Part shown: positions 25,896-35,970 of the stretch, piece after piece | Layout of the letters: every line of letters begins with the position of its first letter | Position numbering within the stretch: position 1 is the stretch's first letter | Source of the DNA: Paracoccaceae bacterium | Lineage (GTDB): Bacteria > Pseudomonadota > Alphaproteobacteria > Rhodobacterales > Rhodobacteraceae | Length of the DNA stretch: 51,154 nucleotides | Reading direction: 5' to 3' | Assembly: GCA_026419405.1 (NCBI GenBank) | Contig: JANZZL010000109.1 | Span: forward strand, 1-51,154 | Made by a program: the position numbers and the translations under genes | The notes under the pieces: model-generated | What the model saw: the letters and a program-made list of their open reading frames with translations, nothing else | Told to the model about the DNA's origin: nothing | Databases searched by the model: none

Positions 25896-27242
25896 TCACC
25901 CGCGCGCGATCCCGGCACCGAGACCGCGCATCAGCTCCTCGAAGGACGGGAACGAGGTGGCGATCGGCGCGCCGTCGTCGATCCCCACCGGGGCCTGCGC
26001 GGCAAGCCCCAGCACCAGGAAGCTCATGGCGATGCGGTGGTCGAGACGGGTTCGCGCGGTCGCGCCGCCGGGCACGCCGCCGGGGCCAAGCCCGTGCACC
26101 ACCAGCATGTCCTCCGCCTCCTCGACGCGCACGCCGCAGGCCTCGAGCCCGCGCGCCATGGCGTCGATCCGGTCGCTTTCCTTCACCCGCAGCTCGCGCA
26201 CGCCGCGCATCACGGTCGTGCCCTCGGCGAAGGCGGCCACCGCCGACAGCACCGGGAACTCGTCGATCATGCTCGCCGCCCGCTCGGGCGGCACCTCGAT
26301 GCCGCGGAGCGCCGAGGCGCGCACGCGCAGGTCGGCCACCGGCTCGCCGCCCTCCTCGCGCGGGTTCAGGAAGTCGATCGCGGCCCCCATCTCGACCAGC
26401 GTGGTGTAGAGCCCGTTGCGCGTCGGGTTCTGGCTGACGCCGGGCACGAGGATGTCCGAGCCCTCGACGATCAGCGCCGCGCAGACCGGGAAGGCCGCCG
26501 AGGACGGATCGCGCGGCACCGCGACCGACTGCGCCACGAGCTCGGGCTGGCCGGCCAGCACGATCGCCCGGCCCTCGGGCGTCTCCTCGATCCGCAGCGC
26601 CGCGCCGAAGCCGCGCAGCATCCGTTCGGAATGGTCGCGCGTCGGCTCGCGCTCGATCACCACGGTCTCGCCGGGGGCGTTGAGCCCGGCGAGCAGCACC
26701 GCCGACTTCACCTGCGCGGAGGCGACCGGCAGCGCGTAGCGCACCGGCACCGGCTCGGCCGCGCCGACGACCGTCATCGGCAGCCGCCCGCCCTGCCGCC
26801 CCCAGGCGCGGGCACCGAACAGCGAGAGCGGCTCGGTCACCCGGCCCATCGGGCGCTTCACCAGGCTTGCGTCCCCGGTGAAGGTGGCGGTGATCGGCGT
26901 CGTCGCCATCGCGCCCATGATCAGCCGCACGCCGGTGCCGGAATTGCCGCAGTCGATTACCCGGTCGGGCTCGGCGAAGCCGCCGACACCGACGCCGTGC
27001 ACCCGCCATTCGCCGGGGCCGAGCCGCTCGACCCCGGCCCCGAAGGCCTGCATCGCCTTGGCGGTGTCGAGCACGTCCTGGCCCTCGAGCAGGCCGGTGA
27101 TGCGCGTCTCGCCCACCGAGAGCGCGCCGAGGATCAGCGCGCGGTGGCTGATCGACTTGTCGCCCGGCACCTCGGCGGTGCCGGACAGCGGGCCGCCCCT
27201 TCGGGCGGTCATCGGAACGGGCGTGGCGTGGCCTGACATCAC
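25896..27242 (-). CDS. aroA: 3-phosphoshikimate 1-carboxyvinyltransferase (EPSP synthase, class II)
   Basis: A 448-aa enzyme of the shikimate pathway joining shikimate-3-phosphate and PEP. The class II signature set is complete: GDKS in [16 protein letters not shown] in [19 protein letters not shown] in [10 protein letters not shown], and NPTR in SQNPTRNG. The PEP-binding loop reads [10 protein letters not shown], with Gly where the naturally glyphosate-tolerant CP4 enzyme has Ala, so tolerance by that residue is not expected. Near the C-terminus are [10 protein letters not shown] and [14 protein letters not shown]. It heads the aroA-cmk pair; the promoter lies in the 133-bp divergent gap to the glycosyltransferase. 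Confidence 0.95.
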   Translation of the reverse strand: MMSGHATPVPMTARRGGPLSGTAEVPGDKSISHRALILGALSVGETRITGLLEGQDVLDTAKAMQAFGAGVERLGPGEWRVHGVGVGGFAEPDRVIDCGNSGTGVRLIMGAMATTPITATFTGDASLVKRPMGRVTEPLSLFGARAWGRQGGRLPMTVVGAAEPVPVRYALPVASAQVKSAVLLAGLNAPGETVVIEREPTRDHSERMLRGFGAALRIEETPEGRAIVLAGQPELVAQSVAVPRDPSSAAFPVCAALIVEGSDILVPGVSQNPTRNGLYTTLVEMGAAIDFLNPREEGGEPVADLRVRASALRGIEVPPERAASMIDEFPVLSAVAAFAEGTTVMRGVRELRVKESDRIDAMARGLEACGVRVEEAEDMLVVHGLGPGGVPGGATARTRLDHRIAMSFLVLGLAAQAPVGIDDGAPIATSFPSFEELMRGLGAGIARG

Positions 27243-27375
27243 ATCCTCGACTGGCGGCGTGGGGCGCCTCTTAGCGCAGCGCCGGGGGGTGGTAAATCCG
27301 CGATCCGCCCGGCGCTAACCGGATCGCAAGGCCGGAGGGCTATTACCGAGGCCTTCCCAGCCGAGGGAGAATGCC

Positions 27376-28335
27376 ATGCCCCGCCCCGCCCCGATGCCCT
27401 CCCGCGCGCCGCGACAGGAGGTCACCATCCTGATGGGCCTGTTCGACGGCGCGCGGTTCCTGCGCGCCCAGCTCGACAGCATCGCCGCGCAGGAGGGCGT
27501 CGCCTGGCGGCTGCTTGCCTCGGACGACGGCTCCACCGATGCCACCCGCGCGATCCTCGCCGGGTTCGCGGCCGACCACCCCGATCGGCGGATCGTCCTG
27601 ATCGAGGGTCCGGGCCGGGGGCCGGCGCCGAACTTCCTGCGGCTGATCCGGGCGGCAGACCCCGACAGCGCCCTGGCCGCGCTCTCGGACCAGGACGATG
27701 TCTGGCTGCCGGGCAAGCTCGCCCGCGCGGCGGCGGCGCTCGCCGGGGTGCCGGACGACCTTCCGGCCATCCACTGCGGCCGCACCATCCTCTGCGACGC
27801 CCGGCTGCGGCCGATCGGCCTTTCGCCGCTGTTCCGCCTGCCGCCCTCGTTCCGCAACGCCCTGGTGCAGAACATCGCCGGGGGAAACACGATGGTGCTG
27901 AACCGCGCCGCGCTTCGCCTCGCGCAGGCGGCGGCGGCCGAGGCGGGCGAGGTCGTGATGCACGACTGGTGGCTCTACCAGCTTGTCACCGGGGCGGGCG
28001 GGCTCGTCCTCTACGACCCCGAGCCGATGGTGCTCTACCGTCAGCACGGCGCCAACGTGATCGGCGCCAACGCCTCGACCGCGGCGCGGCTCAGGCGCGC
28101 CCGGATGGTCGCGGGCGGCCTGCTGCGCCGCTGGAACGAGACCAACGTCGCCGCCCTGAGCGCCTCGGCGCACCGGCTGACGCCGGAGAACCGGGCGCTG
28201 CTCGCCGCCTTCGCCGAGGCCAAGCGCGCGCCACTGCGCGCCCGTCTGGCGGGGCTGGCGCGGCTCGGCCTCTACCGTCAGACGCGCGGCGGCCGGCTCG
28301 GCTACTGGGCCGCCGCCGCGGCCGGGCTCATCTGA
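27376..28335 (+). CDS. Family 2 glycosyltransferase (rhamnosyltransferase-like)
   Basis: A 319-aa GT-A fold enzyme, probably acting on the cytoplasmic face of the membrane in surface polysaccharide synthesis. Nucleotide-sugar binding motifs are LLASDDGSTDATRAIL (about 50-65) and ALSDQDDVWLPGKL (about 99-112, the DxD-like site), followed by MHDWWLYQLVTGAGG and YRQHGANVIGAN, typical of the RfbF/rhamnosyltransferase subgroup. The donor and acceptor cannot be told. It stands alone; the ribosome site GGGAG precedes ATG. Confidence 0.85.
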   Translation: MPRPAPMPSRAPRQEVTILMGLFDGARFLRAQLDSIAAQEGVAWRLLASDDGSTDATRAILAGFAADHPDRRIVLIEGPGRGPAPNFLRLIRAADPDSALAALSDQDDVWLPGKLARAAAALAGVPDDLPAIHCGRTILCDARLRPIGLSPLFRLPPSFRNALVQNIAGGNTMVLNRAALRLAQAAAAEAGEVVMHDWWLYQLVTGAGGLVLYDPEPMVLYRQHGANVIGANASTAARLRRARMVAGGLLRRWNETNVAALSASAHRLTPENRALLAAFAEAKRAPLRARLAGLARLGLYRQTRGGRLGYWAAAAAGLI

Positions 28336-28340
28336 GGGCC

Positions 28341-28390
28341 GCCGGCAGGCGCCGGCCCGAAGGATCGCGGGCGGGGCCGCCTGCCCCGCC
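28341..28390. terminator. GC-rich hairpins between convergent genes
   Basis: Two inverted repeats lie here: GCCGGC-AGGC-GCCGGC (28341-28356) and GGCGGGG-N7-CCCCGCC (28370-28390). They separate the glycosyltransferase and the metallophosphoesterase and could stop both transcripts, though neither has a clear T-run. Confidence 0.4.
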
Positions 28391-28395
28391 GGGGG

Positions 28396-29142
28396 TCAGG
28401 CCGCGGTGACCGGCAGCAGGGGTTGGCGCCCGGCCTCGGTCAGCAGCCAGGCCGAACGTCCCTCGACCGCGACGGCGCTGAGCGGCCCGCCGTAGGCCGC
28501 CCCCGAATCGAGGTTGAGGCGGTTGCCGTAATGGGTCGGCGCCTCGATCGTGGTGTGGCCGTGCACCACCAGGAAGCCGTGGTCGTCGGGCTCCATCAGG
28601 AACGGGCCACGGATCCAGACCAGATCGTCCTCGGCCTGCGCCTCGAGCGGCACGCCGGGGCGGATCCCGGCATGGACGAAGAGCGCCTCGGCGGTCCGGT
28701 GCCAGAGCGGCAGCGCCTCGATGAAGGCCAGATGCTCGGCCGGCACGCGGGCGACCGCCTCGGCATGGACCTCTGCGGGCGACCCCTCCGCGGCCGACTC
28801 CACCCCGTAGGACAGCAGCGTCCGCCGTCCGCCGAGCGGCGGCTGGAGCCAGTCGAGGTCGGGCCGCAGCGCCGGATCCTGCCAGGCGGGATCGGCGAGG
28901 AACCGCGCGAACAGCCGGTCGTGGTTGCCCTTCAGCACGATCCAGGGTGCGCCGCGGGCGACCCCGTCGATCAGGTGCTGCACCACGCCGCGGCTGTCGG
29001 GCCCGCGGTCGACCAGATCGCCCAGATGCACCACCGGCGCGCCGTCGAGCCCGTGCGCGCGCCGGTCGGCCTCGATCAGGGCATGCGCCCGCAGCAGCAG
29101 CTCGAGCTGGCCGTGGATGTCGCCGATCGCATAGACGGTCAT
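28396..29142 (-). CDS. PPP-family metallophosphoesterase
   Basis: A 248-aa serine/threonine phosphatase- or ApaH-like enzyme using two metal ions. The full motif set is present: GDIHG (7-11), GDLVDRG (about 41-47), GNHD (about 72-75), a later FVHAG and VVHGHTT. The substrate may be a phosphoprotein, a dinucleoside tetraphosphate or another phosphate ester. It starts 1 bp after the serA stop, so it is coupled to the serine operon. That link may be only transcriptional, or it may reflect a role in phosphoserine metabolism. Confidence 0.88.
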   Translation of the reverse strand: MTVYAIGDIHGQLELLLRAHALIEADRRAHGLDGAPVVHLGDLVDRGPDSRGVVQHLIDGVARGAPWIVLKGNHDRLFARFLADPAWQDPALRPDLDWLQPPLGGRRTLLSYGVESAAEGSPAEVHAEAVARVPAEHLAFIEALPLWHRTAEALFVHAGIRPGVPLEAQAEDDLVWIRGPFLMEPDDHGFLVVHGHTTIEAPTHYGNRLNLDSGAAYGGPLSAVAVEGRSAWLLTEAGRQPLLPVTAA

Positions 29143-29143
29143 C

Positions 29144-30739
29144 TCAGGCCACGTTGAACACCAGCGGCCGCACCTGCTGGAAGAGCCCGGTCGCCATCAG
29201 CTCCTCGATGACCGGCTGCGGGACCGGATCATCGAGGTAGAGAAGCGCGATGGCATCCTTGCCCCGGGCCGACCGCCCGAGGGTGAAGTTGGCGATGTTG
29301 ACCCCGTTGCGGCCCATCGTCTGGCCCAGCGTGCCGATGATGCCGGGCACGTCCTCGTTGGTGGTGTAGAGCATGTGCGCCCCCACCTCGGCATCGATGT
29401 TGATGCCCTTGATCTGGATGAACCGCGGCTTGCCGTCCGAGAACACGGTGCCGGCAACCGACCGCTCGCGCCGGTCGGTGACGACCGTCAGCTTGATGTA
29501 GGCCTCGAACACGCCGGACTGCTCCTGCCGCGTGGTCGAGACCTGGATGCCCCTGTCGCGCGCGATCAGCGGTGCCGAGACCATGTTCACGTCGGGGTTC
29601 GTCGCCTTCATGATCCCGGCGATCACGGCGCAGTTCAGCGCGGCCAGGTTCATCTCGGCCACCGCGCCGTCGTAGAGCACGTTGATCGCCTTGATCGGCT
29701 CGTCGGTCATCTGCCCGACGAAGGCGCCGAGATGGTCGCAGAGCTTGAGCCACGGCCCCATCACCCGCGCCTCCTCGGCCGTCACCGAGGGCATGTTGAG
29801 CGCGTTCGAGACCGCGCCGGTCATCAGATAGTCCGACATCTGCTCGGCGATCTGGATCGCCACGTTCTCCTGCGCCTCGGTGGTGGAGGCGCCCAGATGC
29901 GGCGTGCAGACGACGTTGGGCAGGCCGAACAGCGGGTTCTCGGTGGCCGGCTCGACCGCGAAGACATCGAGCGCCGCGCCGGCGACATGGCCCGACCGGA
30001 TCAGCTCGGCCAGGGCCTCCTCGTCGATCAGGCCGCCGCGTGCGCAGTTGATGATGCGCACACCCTTCTTCGTCCTGGCGAGGTTCTCGCGGGAGAGGAT
30101 GTTGCGCGTCTTGTCGGTCAGCGGCGTGTGCAGCGTGATGAAGTCGGAGCGCGCCAGCAGCTCGTCGAGCTCCACCTTCGTCACGCCGAGCAGCGCCGCG
30201 CGGTCCTCGCTCAGGAACGGGTCGTAGGCGATCACCCGCATGTGCAGCGCCACCGCGCGTTCGCAGACGATGCCGCCGATGTTGCCGGCGCCGATCACGC
30301 CGAGCGTCTTGTTGAAGAGCTCCACCCCCATGAAGCGGTTCTTTTCCCACTTGCCGGCGTGGGTCGAGGCGTTCGCCTCGGGGATCTGCCGGGCGACCGC
30401 GAACATCATGGCGAGCGCGTGCTCGGCGGTGGTGATCGAGTTGCCGAAGGGCGTGTTCATCACGATGATGCCCTTCTTCGAGGCGGCGGGGATGTCGACG
30501 TTGTCCACCCCGATGCCGGCGCGGCCGATCACCTTGAGGTTCGCGGCGGCGGCGATGAGCTTCTCGGTGACCTTCGTGGCCGATCGGATGGCGAGGCCGT
30601 CGTAGCGGCCGATGACCGCAAGCAGGCGGTCCTTGTCCTTGCCGAGGTCGGGCTCGTAGTCCACCTCGATGCCGCGGTCGCGGAAGATCTGGACAGCGGT
30701 TTCGGAAAGCCTGTCGGAGACGAGAACGCGGGGTGCCAT
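29144..30739 (-). CDS. serA: D-3-phosphoglycerate dehydrogenase
   Basis: A 531-aa type I PGDH that makes 3-phosphohydroxypyruvate, the first step of serine synthesis. Rossmann motif VIGAGNIGGIVCERA; catalytic pattern with NCARGGLIDEEAL and the His in CTPHLGAST. After the catalytic part come the intervening domain and a C-terminal ACT domain (VPGIIGTLGQTMGRNGVNIANFTLGR), normally the serine sensor. Start chosen at MAPRVLVSDRL, 9 bases after GAGG; a second ATG six bases upstream is possible. It is 77 bp downstream of serC. Confidence 0.95.
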   Translation of the reverse strand: MAPRVLVSDRLSETAVQIFRDRGIEVDYEPDLGKDKDRLLAVIGRYDGLAIRSATKVTEKLIAAAANLKVIGRAGIGVDNVDIPAASKKGIIVMNTPFGNSITTAEHALAMMFAVARQIPEANASTHAGKWEKNRFMGVELFNKTLGVIGAGNIGGIVCERAVALHMRVIAYDPFLSEDRAALLGVTKVELDELLARSDFITLHTPLTDKTRNILSRENLARTKKGVRIINCARGGLIDEEALAELIRSGHVAGAALDVFAVEPATENPLFGLPNVVCTPHLGASTTEAQENVAIQIAEQMSDYLMTGAVSNALNMPSVTAEEARVMGPWLKLCDHLGAFVGQMTDEPIKAINVLYDGAVAEMNLAALNCAVIAGIMKATNPDVNMVSAPLIARDRGIQVSTTRQEQSGVFEAYIKLTVVTDRRERSVAGTVFSDGKPRFIQIKGINIDAEVGAHMLYTTNEDVPGIIGTLGQTMGRNGVNIANFTLGRSARGKDAIALLYLDDPVPQPVIEELMATGLFQQVRPLVFNVA

Positions 30740-30816
30740 GAACATGGTCCTCGGATGGGTGGGCGGACGCCGGGCCGCGGCCCGGCCTGCGGGATGGGGG
30801 ATTGGGGTCGCGCCGG

Positions 30817-31974
30817 CTAGGCGGCGGCGCGGCGGCCCTCGATCTCGGCGCGGTAGGCCCATTCGATCCAGGGCATCAGCGCCTCGATGTCGGCCGTCTC
30901 GACGGTCGAGCCGCACCAGATCCTGAGGCCCGGCGGCGCGTCGCGGTAGTGGCCGATGTCGAAGGCCACGCCCTCGGCCTCGAGCCGCCTGGCCACGGCC
31001 TTGGCGAAGCTAGCGTCGCCCGCCACCGCCGGGTCGGTGAACTTCAGGCAGACGCTGGTCGTCGAGGCGGTGGCGGGATCCTCGGCGAGGTTGGCGATCC
31101 AGTCGCGCGCGTCCACGAACCGCGCCACCGCGGCGGCATTGGCCTCGGCCCGGGCGATGAGCGCCGGCAGGCCGCCGATCCCCTGCGCCCAGTCGAGCGC
31201 GACGAGGTAGTCCTCGACCGCCAGCATCGACGGCGTGTTGATCGTCTCGCCCTCGAAGATGCCCTCGATCAGCCTGCCGCCCTTGGTCAGCCGGAAGATC
31301 TTCGGCAGCGGCCAGGGCGGGCTGTAGCTCTCGAGCCGCTCGACCGCCCGCGGCGAGAGGATCAGCATCCCGTGCGCCGCCTCGCCGCCCAGCACCTTCT
31401 GCCAGGAGAAGGTGACCACGTCGAGCCTGTCCCAGGGCAGATCCATCGCGAAGGCCGCCGAGGTCGCATCGCAGATGGTCAGGCCCTTGCGGTCGGCCGG
31501 GATCGGCGCGCCCGAAGGCACCCGCACGCCCGAGGTGGTGCCGTTCCAGGTGAAGACCACGTCCCTGTCGAAGTCGACCTCGCCGAAGTCCACGATCCGC
31601 CCGTAGGGCGCCCGGCGCACGGTGGCGTCGAGCTTCAGCTGCTTCACCGCATCCGTCACCCAGCCCTCGCCGAAGCTCTCCCAGGCCAGCATCTCGACCG
31701 GACGGGCGCCGAGCAGCGACCACATGGCCATCTCGACCGCGCCGGTGTCCGAGGCCGGAACGATGCCGATGCGGTGGCCTGCGGGCACGCCCAGGACCTC
31801 GCGGGTCAGGTCGATCGCGCGCTTCAGCTTCGCCTTGCCGGCAGCGGCGCGGTGCGAGCGTCCGAGCGGGGCGTCGGAAAGCAGCTCCAGCGAGTATCCG
31901 GGGATCTTGGCGCAGGGGCCGGAGGAGAAGCGCGGGTTGGCCGGCCGCGCGGCCGGGGTCGGGGTCGTCGACAT
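30817..31974 (-). CDS. serC: Phosphoserine aminotransferase
   Basis: A 385-aa PLP enzyme converting 3-phosphohydroxypyruvate and glutamate to phosphoserine. It has the alphaproteobacterial SerC start [16 protein letters not shown], the [15 protein letters not shown] cofactor loop, the [13 protein letters not shown] Asp region and the Schiff-base Lys in [16 protein letters not shown]. The ribosome site AAGGA precedes ATG. The leader contains the hairpin and promoter described separately. It is first in a serC-serA-phosphoesterase operon and divergent from serB. Confidence 0.95.
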   Translation of the reverse strand: MSTTPTPAARPANPRFSSGPCAKIPGYSLELLSDAPLGRSHRAAAGKAKLKRAIDLTREVLGVPAGHRIGIVPASDTGAVEMAMWSLLGARPVEMLAWESFGEGWVTDAVKQLKLDATVRRAPYGRIVDFGEVDFDRDVVFTWNGTTSGVRVPSGAPIPADRKGLTICDATSAAFAMDLPWDRLDVVTFSWQKVLGGEAAHGMLILSPRAVERLESYSPPWPLPKIFRLTKGGRLIEGIFEGETINTPSMLAVEDYLVALDWAQGIGGLPALIARAEANAAAVARFVDARDWIANLAEDPATASTTSVCLKFTDPAVAGDASFAKAVARRLEAEGVAFDIGHYRDAPPGLRIWCGSTVETADIEALMPWIEWAYRAEIEGRRAAA

Positions 31975-32017
31975 GGTATCCTTCCAGATATGCGCCCCTC
32001 GTTGGGGAGGGGTGTCC
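31975..32017 (-). promoter_or_regulatory. serC-type leader RNA (serC motif)
   Basis: On the minus strand the leader folds CCCCTC-CCCAAC-GAGGGG (arms 32012-32007 and 32000-31995) followed by GCGCATATCTGGAAGGATACC up to the serC ATG, so the hairpin is next to the ribosome site. Position and sequence fit the serC RNA motif known upstream of serC in alphaproteobacteria. The ligand, if any, is unknown. Confidence 0.6.
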
Positions 32018-32025
32018 CGCCGCCG

Positions 32026-32054
32026 GGCATAAGCCCGCGCCGGCGCTGGCGCAA
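32026..32054 (-). promoter_or_regulatory. Probable sigma-70 promoter of serC-serA
   Basis: On the minus strand TTGCGC (32054-32049), a 17-bp spacer and TATGCC (32031-32026). The predicted start point, near 32019, falls just upstream of the serC leader hairpin. Confidence 0.45.
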
Positions 32055-32118
32055 GCGCGAAAATCGCGCTAGGGCGACGCGGCGTGTCCCGAAGGCGACA
32101 CGCGGACGGGAAGGAACC

Positions 32119-32991
32119 ATGTTCGTCGCCACGCTGCTCACCGACCCCGCGGCACCCCGGCTCGACGGTGCGGCCGTCGAGGCGCTGCGCCGCGCCTGGG
32201 GCGGCGGGACGGCCGTCTGGCTCGCCCGCGGCATCGCGGCTGAGTTCCCGCTGGACCGCATGCCGGACAACCGCTGGGAGGTCTGGGAGAGCCTCCAGCC
32301 GCTCGGGATCGATCTCGCGGTGCAGCCGGCCGCGGGCCGGCGCAAGCGGCTCCTCGTCGCCGACATGGATTCCACCATGATCGGCCAGGAATGCATCGAC
32401 GAGCTGGCCGCCGAAGCCGGCGTCGGCCCGCGCGTGGCCGACATCACCGCCCGGGCGATGAACGGCGAGCTCGACTTCGAGGGCGCGCTCAGGGAGCGCG
32501 TGGCGCTGCTGGCAGGCCTGCCCGAGGCGGTCATCGCCAGGGTGCTGGCCGAACGGATCACCGACGCGCCGGGGGCCGCGACTCTGGTCGCCACCATGCG
32601 GGCGCACCGGGCCTACACGCTCCTCGTCTCGGGCGGCTTCACCGCCTTCGCCGACCCGATCGCACGCCGGCTGGGGTTCCACGAGGCGCGCGCCAACGTC
32701 CTTCTCGTCGAGGGCGGCCGCCTCACCGGCCGGGTCGCCGAACCGATCCTCGGCCGCGAGGCCAAGGTGGCAGCGCTCGGCGAGACCGCGGCGCGGCTCG
32801 GCCTCACCCCGGCCGAGGCGCTGGCCGTGGGCGACGGCGCGAACGATCTCGGCATGCTGGCGCTGGCCGGAACCGGGGTCGCGCTCCATGCCAGGCCGGC
32901 GGTCGCCGCGCGCTGCGACGTCCGCATCAACCACGGCGACCTGACGGCGCTGCTCTACCTCCAGGGCTACCGGGCCGAGGAATTCGCCTGA
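32119..32991 (+). CDS. serB: Phosphoserine phosphatase
   Basis: A 290-aa HAD-superfamily phosphatase for the last step of serine synthesis. The nucleophile motif is [20 protein letters not shown] with D82 and D84; motif II is in [11 protein letters not shown]; motif III/IV is [23 protein letters not shown]. An N-terminal domain of about 75 residues precedes the catalytic part, as in E. coli SerB. AAGGAA precedes ATG. It diverges from serC across 144 bp, so all three serine-pathway genes are together. Confidence 0.95.
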   Translation: MFVATLLTDPAAPRLDGAAVEALRRAWGGGTAVWLARGIAAEFPLDRMPDNRWEVWESLQPLGIDLAVQPAAGRRKRLLVADMDSTMIGQECIDELAAEAGVGPRVADITARAMNGELDFEGALRERVALLAGLPEAVIARVLAERITDAPGAATLVATMRAHRAYTLLVSGGFTAFADPIARRLGFHEARANVLLVEGGRLTGRVAEPILGREAKVAALGETAARLGLTPAEALAVGDGANDLGMLALAGTGVALHARPAVAARCDVRINHGDLTALLYLQGYRAEEFA

Positions 32992-33000
32992 TCCCTTCCC

Positions 33001-33028
33001 CTTGTCGCAAATACGCCCGGCGGAGCCG
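33001..33028. repeat. Rhodobacterales-type intergenic repeat, copy 2
   Basis: CTTGTCGCAAATACGCC followed by CGGC-GGA-GCCG, the same layout as the element at 25847-25888 with a shorter stem. It lies between the convergent serB and petC genes. Confidence 0.55.
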
Positions 33029-33098
33029 CCCCGAGCGCCCGGAGCGCAGCGGCGGGCGCGAGAGATGGCGCGGCCCGCAGGGCCACCGAAACGGACGA

Positions 33099-33122
33099 CG
33101 CGCCCCGCCGTGACGGGGCGCG
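33099..33122. terminator. Hairpin between serB and petC
   Basis: CGCGCCCC (33099-33106) pairs with GGGGCGCG (33115-33122) around 8 bases. It lies downstream of petC on the minus strand and of serB on the plus strand, and could terminate either. No strong T-run. Confidence 0.45.
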
Positions 33123-33150
33123 CCCGGGAAGGCCCGATGGCGGCCGGCGC

Positions 33151-33951
33151 CTATTCCGCCGGCATGCCCCTGGCGCGCCGCTTGACCGGCGCCCAGATCC
33201 GCTTGTTGGTGAGATAGAGCAGCACCGCGAGCACGGTCAGGAACAGCACCGCCTGGAAGCCCGCCTGCTTGCGCGCGGCGAGCTTGGGCTCGGCCGTCCA
33301 CATCAGGAAGGCGGCGACATCGGTCGCGATCGACTCGATGTCGGTAGGCGAGCCGTCGGCGAAGACCACGTCGTCGCCGTAGAGCGGCGGAGCCATCGAG
33401 ATCCAGCCGCCGGGGAAGGCGGTGTTCTCGTAGAGCACGGTGCCCGCCTCCTCCTTCTCCTCGCCGGTGTAGCCGGTGAGCAGCGAGGCGATGTACTCCG
33501 GGCCGCCGATGCCGCGGAAGAGCTGGTTGAGCCCGAGCCCGTAGGGGCCGTGGAAGCCGGCCCGCGCCTTGGCCATCAGGCTGAGGTCGGGGGCATTCGG
33601 CAGCTGGCTTTCGGGGAAATGGTCGGTCGGAACGCGCGGCCGGAAATCGTTGATCTCGGGGTCGAAGATCTCGAGCTGGGCGGCATAGGCGCGCACCTGG
33701 TTCTCGGGGATCGCGGGGCCCGTCTCGTCCGACAGGCTGCGCAGCGGCACGTGCTTGAGCCCGTGGCAGGCCGAGCAGATCTCGGTATAGACCTGCAGGC
33801 CGCGCTGGAGCTGCATCGTGTCGTAGGTGCCGAACGGCCCCTCGTGCGGGAAGGCGAAGTCCCGGACGTGGCCTTCGCCGCCCGCGGCAAGTGCCGCCGA
33901 GGCCGGAACGCCGAGCGCGAGGGCGGCGGTGAGAACGAGTTTCCTGAACAT
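33151..33951 (-). CDS. petC: Cytochrome c1 of the bc1 complex
   Basis: A 266-aa membrane-anchored c-type cytochrome passing electrons from the Rieske centre to cytochrome c2. It has a signal peptide ([22 protein letters not shown]), haem site CSACH (59-63), a Met ligand near 186 in [14 protein letters not shown], and a C-terminal anchor before [11 protein letters not shown]. The only cysteines are the two haem ones, so it lacks the disulfide loop of Rhodobacter capsulatus c1. Start at 33951 has AGGA at good spacing; an ATG at 33960 is the alternative. Last gene of petABC. Confidence 0.95.
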   Translation of the reverse strand: MFRKLVLTAALALGVPASAALAAGGEGHVRDFAFPHEGPFGTYDTMQLQRGLQVYTEICSACHGLKHVPLRSLSDETGPAIPENQVRAYAAQLEIFDPEINDFRPRVPTDHFPESQLPNAPDLSLMAKARAGFHGPYGLGLNQLFRGIGGPEYIASLLTGYTGEEKEEAGTVLYENTAFPGGWISMAPPLYGDDVVFADGSPTDIESIATDVAAFLMWTAEPKLAARKQAGFQAVLFLTVLAVLLYLTNKRIWAPVKRRARGMPAE

Positions 33952-33968
33952 CGAAGTCATCCTTGTCC

Positions 33969-35312
33969 TCATTCCGCCGGGGCCGCGGCCGGGGACTTGC
34001 CGCCATGCGCGCCGCCGTAATGGGCGTTGAAATCCTCCTCGATCGTCGCGGGCTGCGGCAGCGGCTTCTCGATCACGCCGAGAAGCGGCAGGATCACGAG
34101 GAAGTAGAGGAACCAGTAGGCCGCCCCGATCAGCGCGATGATCGGATAGATGCCCTCGGCCGGCATCGCGCCCGCCCACATCAGCACCACGAAGTCGATG
34201 ACCAGCAGCCAGAACCACCACTTGAACATCGGCCGGTAGCGGCCCGACCGCACGGTGGAGGTATCGAGCCAGGGGGCGAGCGCCAGCACGAGGATCGAGC
34301 CGAACATGGCCAGCACGCCGAAGAACTTGGCGTCGATGATGCCGCCGGTGAGCAGGCTGGCAAGCTGCACCACCCAGACGTCGGGCGTGAACGCGCGCAG
34401 GATCGCGTAGAAGGGCAGGAAGTACCATTCCGGCACGATGTGCGCGGGCGTCTGCAGCGGGTTGGCCTCGATGTAGTTGTCGGGGTGGCCGAGGTAGTTC
34501 GGCATGAAGCCGACGATGGCGAAGAACACCACCAGGATCACCGCAAGCGCGAAGAGATCCTTGATCACGAAGTAGGGCCAGAAGGGCACCGTGTCGCGCT
34601 CGGCCTCGGCCTTCGAGGTGCGGCGCACCTCGACCCCGGTGGGGTTGTTGTTCCCCGTGGTGTGGAAGGCCCAGATGTGCAGGATCACGAGGCCCGCGAT
34701 CACGAAGGGCAGGAGGTAGTGCAGCGACAGGAAGCGGTTCAGCGTCGCATTGTCGACCGCCGGCCCGCCGAGCAGCCAGGTCTGGATCGCATCGCCGATG
34801 AACGGGATCGCGCCGAACAGGCCGGTGATCACCGTCGCGCCCCAGAACGACATCTGACCCCAGGGCAGCACGTAGCCCATGAAGGCGGTGCCCATCATCA
34901 GCAGGTAGATCAGCATGCCGATGATCCAGGTCACCTCGCGCGGGGCCTTGTAGCTGCCGTAGTAGAGGCCGCGGAAGATATGCAGGTAGACCGCCACGAA
35001 GAACAGCGAGGCGCCGTTGGCGTGCAGGTAGCGGATCATGTGGCCGCCGTTGACGTTCCGCATGATGTGCTCGACCGAGGCGAAGGCATGGTCCACATGC
35101 GGGGTGTAGTGCATCACCAGCACCACGCCGGTCACGATCTGCAGCGCCAGGCAGAAGGTCAGCACGATGCCCCAGATCCACATCCAGTTGAGGTTCTTGG
35201 GCGTGGGGATCATCAGCGTGTCGTACATCAGCGCCACGATGGGCAGGCGCCGGTGCAGCCAGCTCTCGAAGCCCGGTCGGGGTTCGTAGTGATCGTGCGG
35301 GATGCCGGACAT
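33969..35312 (-). CDS. petB: Cytochrome b of the bc1 complex
   Basis: A 447-aa eight-span membrane protein holding haems bL and bH and both quinone sites. The four haem His residues fall at 97, 111, 198 and 212, the same numbers as in Rhodobacter capsulatus, and the PEWY motif of the quinol-oxidation site is at 294-297. The C-terminal tail after the last span is extended and Ala/Pro-rich. It sits 11 bp after petA and just before petC, which fixes the operon order petA-petB-petC. Confidence 0.97.
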   Translation of the reverse strand: MSGIPHDHYEPRPGFESWLHRRLPIVALMYDTLMIPTPKNLNWMWIWGIVLTFCLALQIVTGVVLVMHYTPHVDHAFASVEHIMRNVNGGHMIRYLHANGASLFFVAVYLHIFRGLYYGSYKAPREVTWIIGMLIYLLMMGTAFMGYVLPWGQMSFWGATVITGLFGAIPFIGDAIQTWLLGGPAVDNATLNRFLSLHYLLPFVIAGLVILHIWAFHTTGNNNPTGVEVRRTSKAEAERDTVPFWPYFVIKDLFALAVILVVFFAIVGFMPNYLGHPDNYIEANPLQTPAHIVPEWYFLPFYAILRAFTPDVWVVQLASLLTGGIIDAKFFGVLAMFGSILVLALAPWLDTSTVRSGRYRPMFKWWFWLLVIDFVVLMWAGAMPAEGIYPIIALIGAAYWFLYFLVILPLLGVIEKPLPQPATIEEDFNAHYGGAHGGKSPAAAPAE

Positions 35313-35323
35313 GATCTTCCTCC

Positions 35324-35887
35324 CTACCCGAGCTTGATCGTGGTTGCGTCGAGGAACTCGGCCACCGGAACCGGCAGGTTCTCGGGCGCCGGACCGCGGC
35401 GGATACGGCCCGAGGTGTCGTAGTGCGAGCCGTGGCAGGGGCAGAACCAGCCGCCGAAGTCACCCGCCCCGTCGCCGATCGGCACGCAGCCGAGGTGGGT
35501 GCAGACGCCCATCATCACCAGCCATTCGCCGTTCTCGCCGAAGGCGCGGTGCTCGTCGGCCGCGGTCTCGTCCGCGGGCAGGTTCGCGTTCCGCGCGAAG
35601 GGGTCGATCAGGTCCGAAAGGGGCACCGCGCGCGCCGCTGCGATCTCCTCCTCGGTGCGGTAGCGGATGAACACCGGCTTGCCGAGCCACTTGACGGTGA
35701 TCTGCGTGCCCGGCGCGACGGCCGAGACATCGACCTGGATCGAGGCCAGGGCCTGCACGTCGGCCGAGGGGTTCATCTGGTTGATCAGCGGCCAGACGGC
35801 CGCGCCGGTGGCCACGACCCCGGCTCCGGCGGTCGCGTAGAAGAGGAAATCCCTCCGGGTGCCTACGTGGTCATCTGCGTGGGACAC
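35324..35887 (-). CDS. petA: Rieske iron-sulfur protein of the bc1 complex
   Basis: A 187-aa protein with a Tat-type anchor ([29 protein letters not shown]) that stays as a membrane helix. The [2Fe-2S] ligands are in CTHLGC (C129, H131; with C134) and CPCHG (C149, C151 disulfide partner, H152), followed by the Pro loop. A GTG start is chosen because [14 protein letters not shown] aligns with Rhodobacter MSHAEDNAGTRRDF and a ribosome site GGAGAAGG precedes it. First gene of petABC. Confidence 0.96.
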   Translation of the reverse strand: MSHADDHVGTRRDFLFYATAGAGVVATGAAVWPLINQMNPSADVQALASIQVDVSAVAPGTQITVKWLGKPVFIRYRTEEEIAAARAVPLSDLIDPFARNANLPADETAADEHRAFGENGEWLVMMGVCTHLGCVPIGDGAGDFGGWFCPCHGSHYDTSGRIRRGPAPENLPVPVAEFLDATTIKLG

Positions 35888-35970
35888 GAGACCTTCTCCG
35901 TTCTCAGGGCCGTCCTGCCGCGGCCATGCGCATCGCCGGCCGCGGCGGACCGCGGCCTTGTCCGGGCTGG

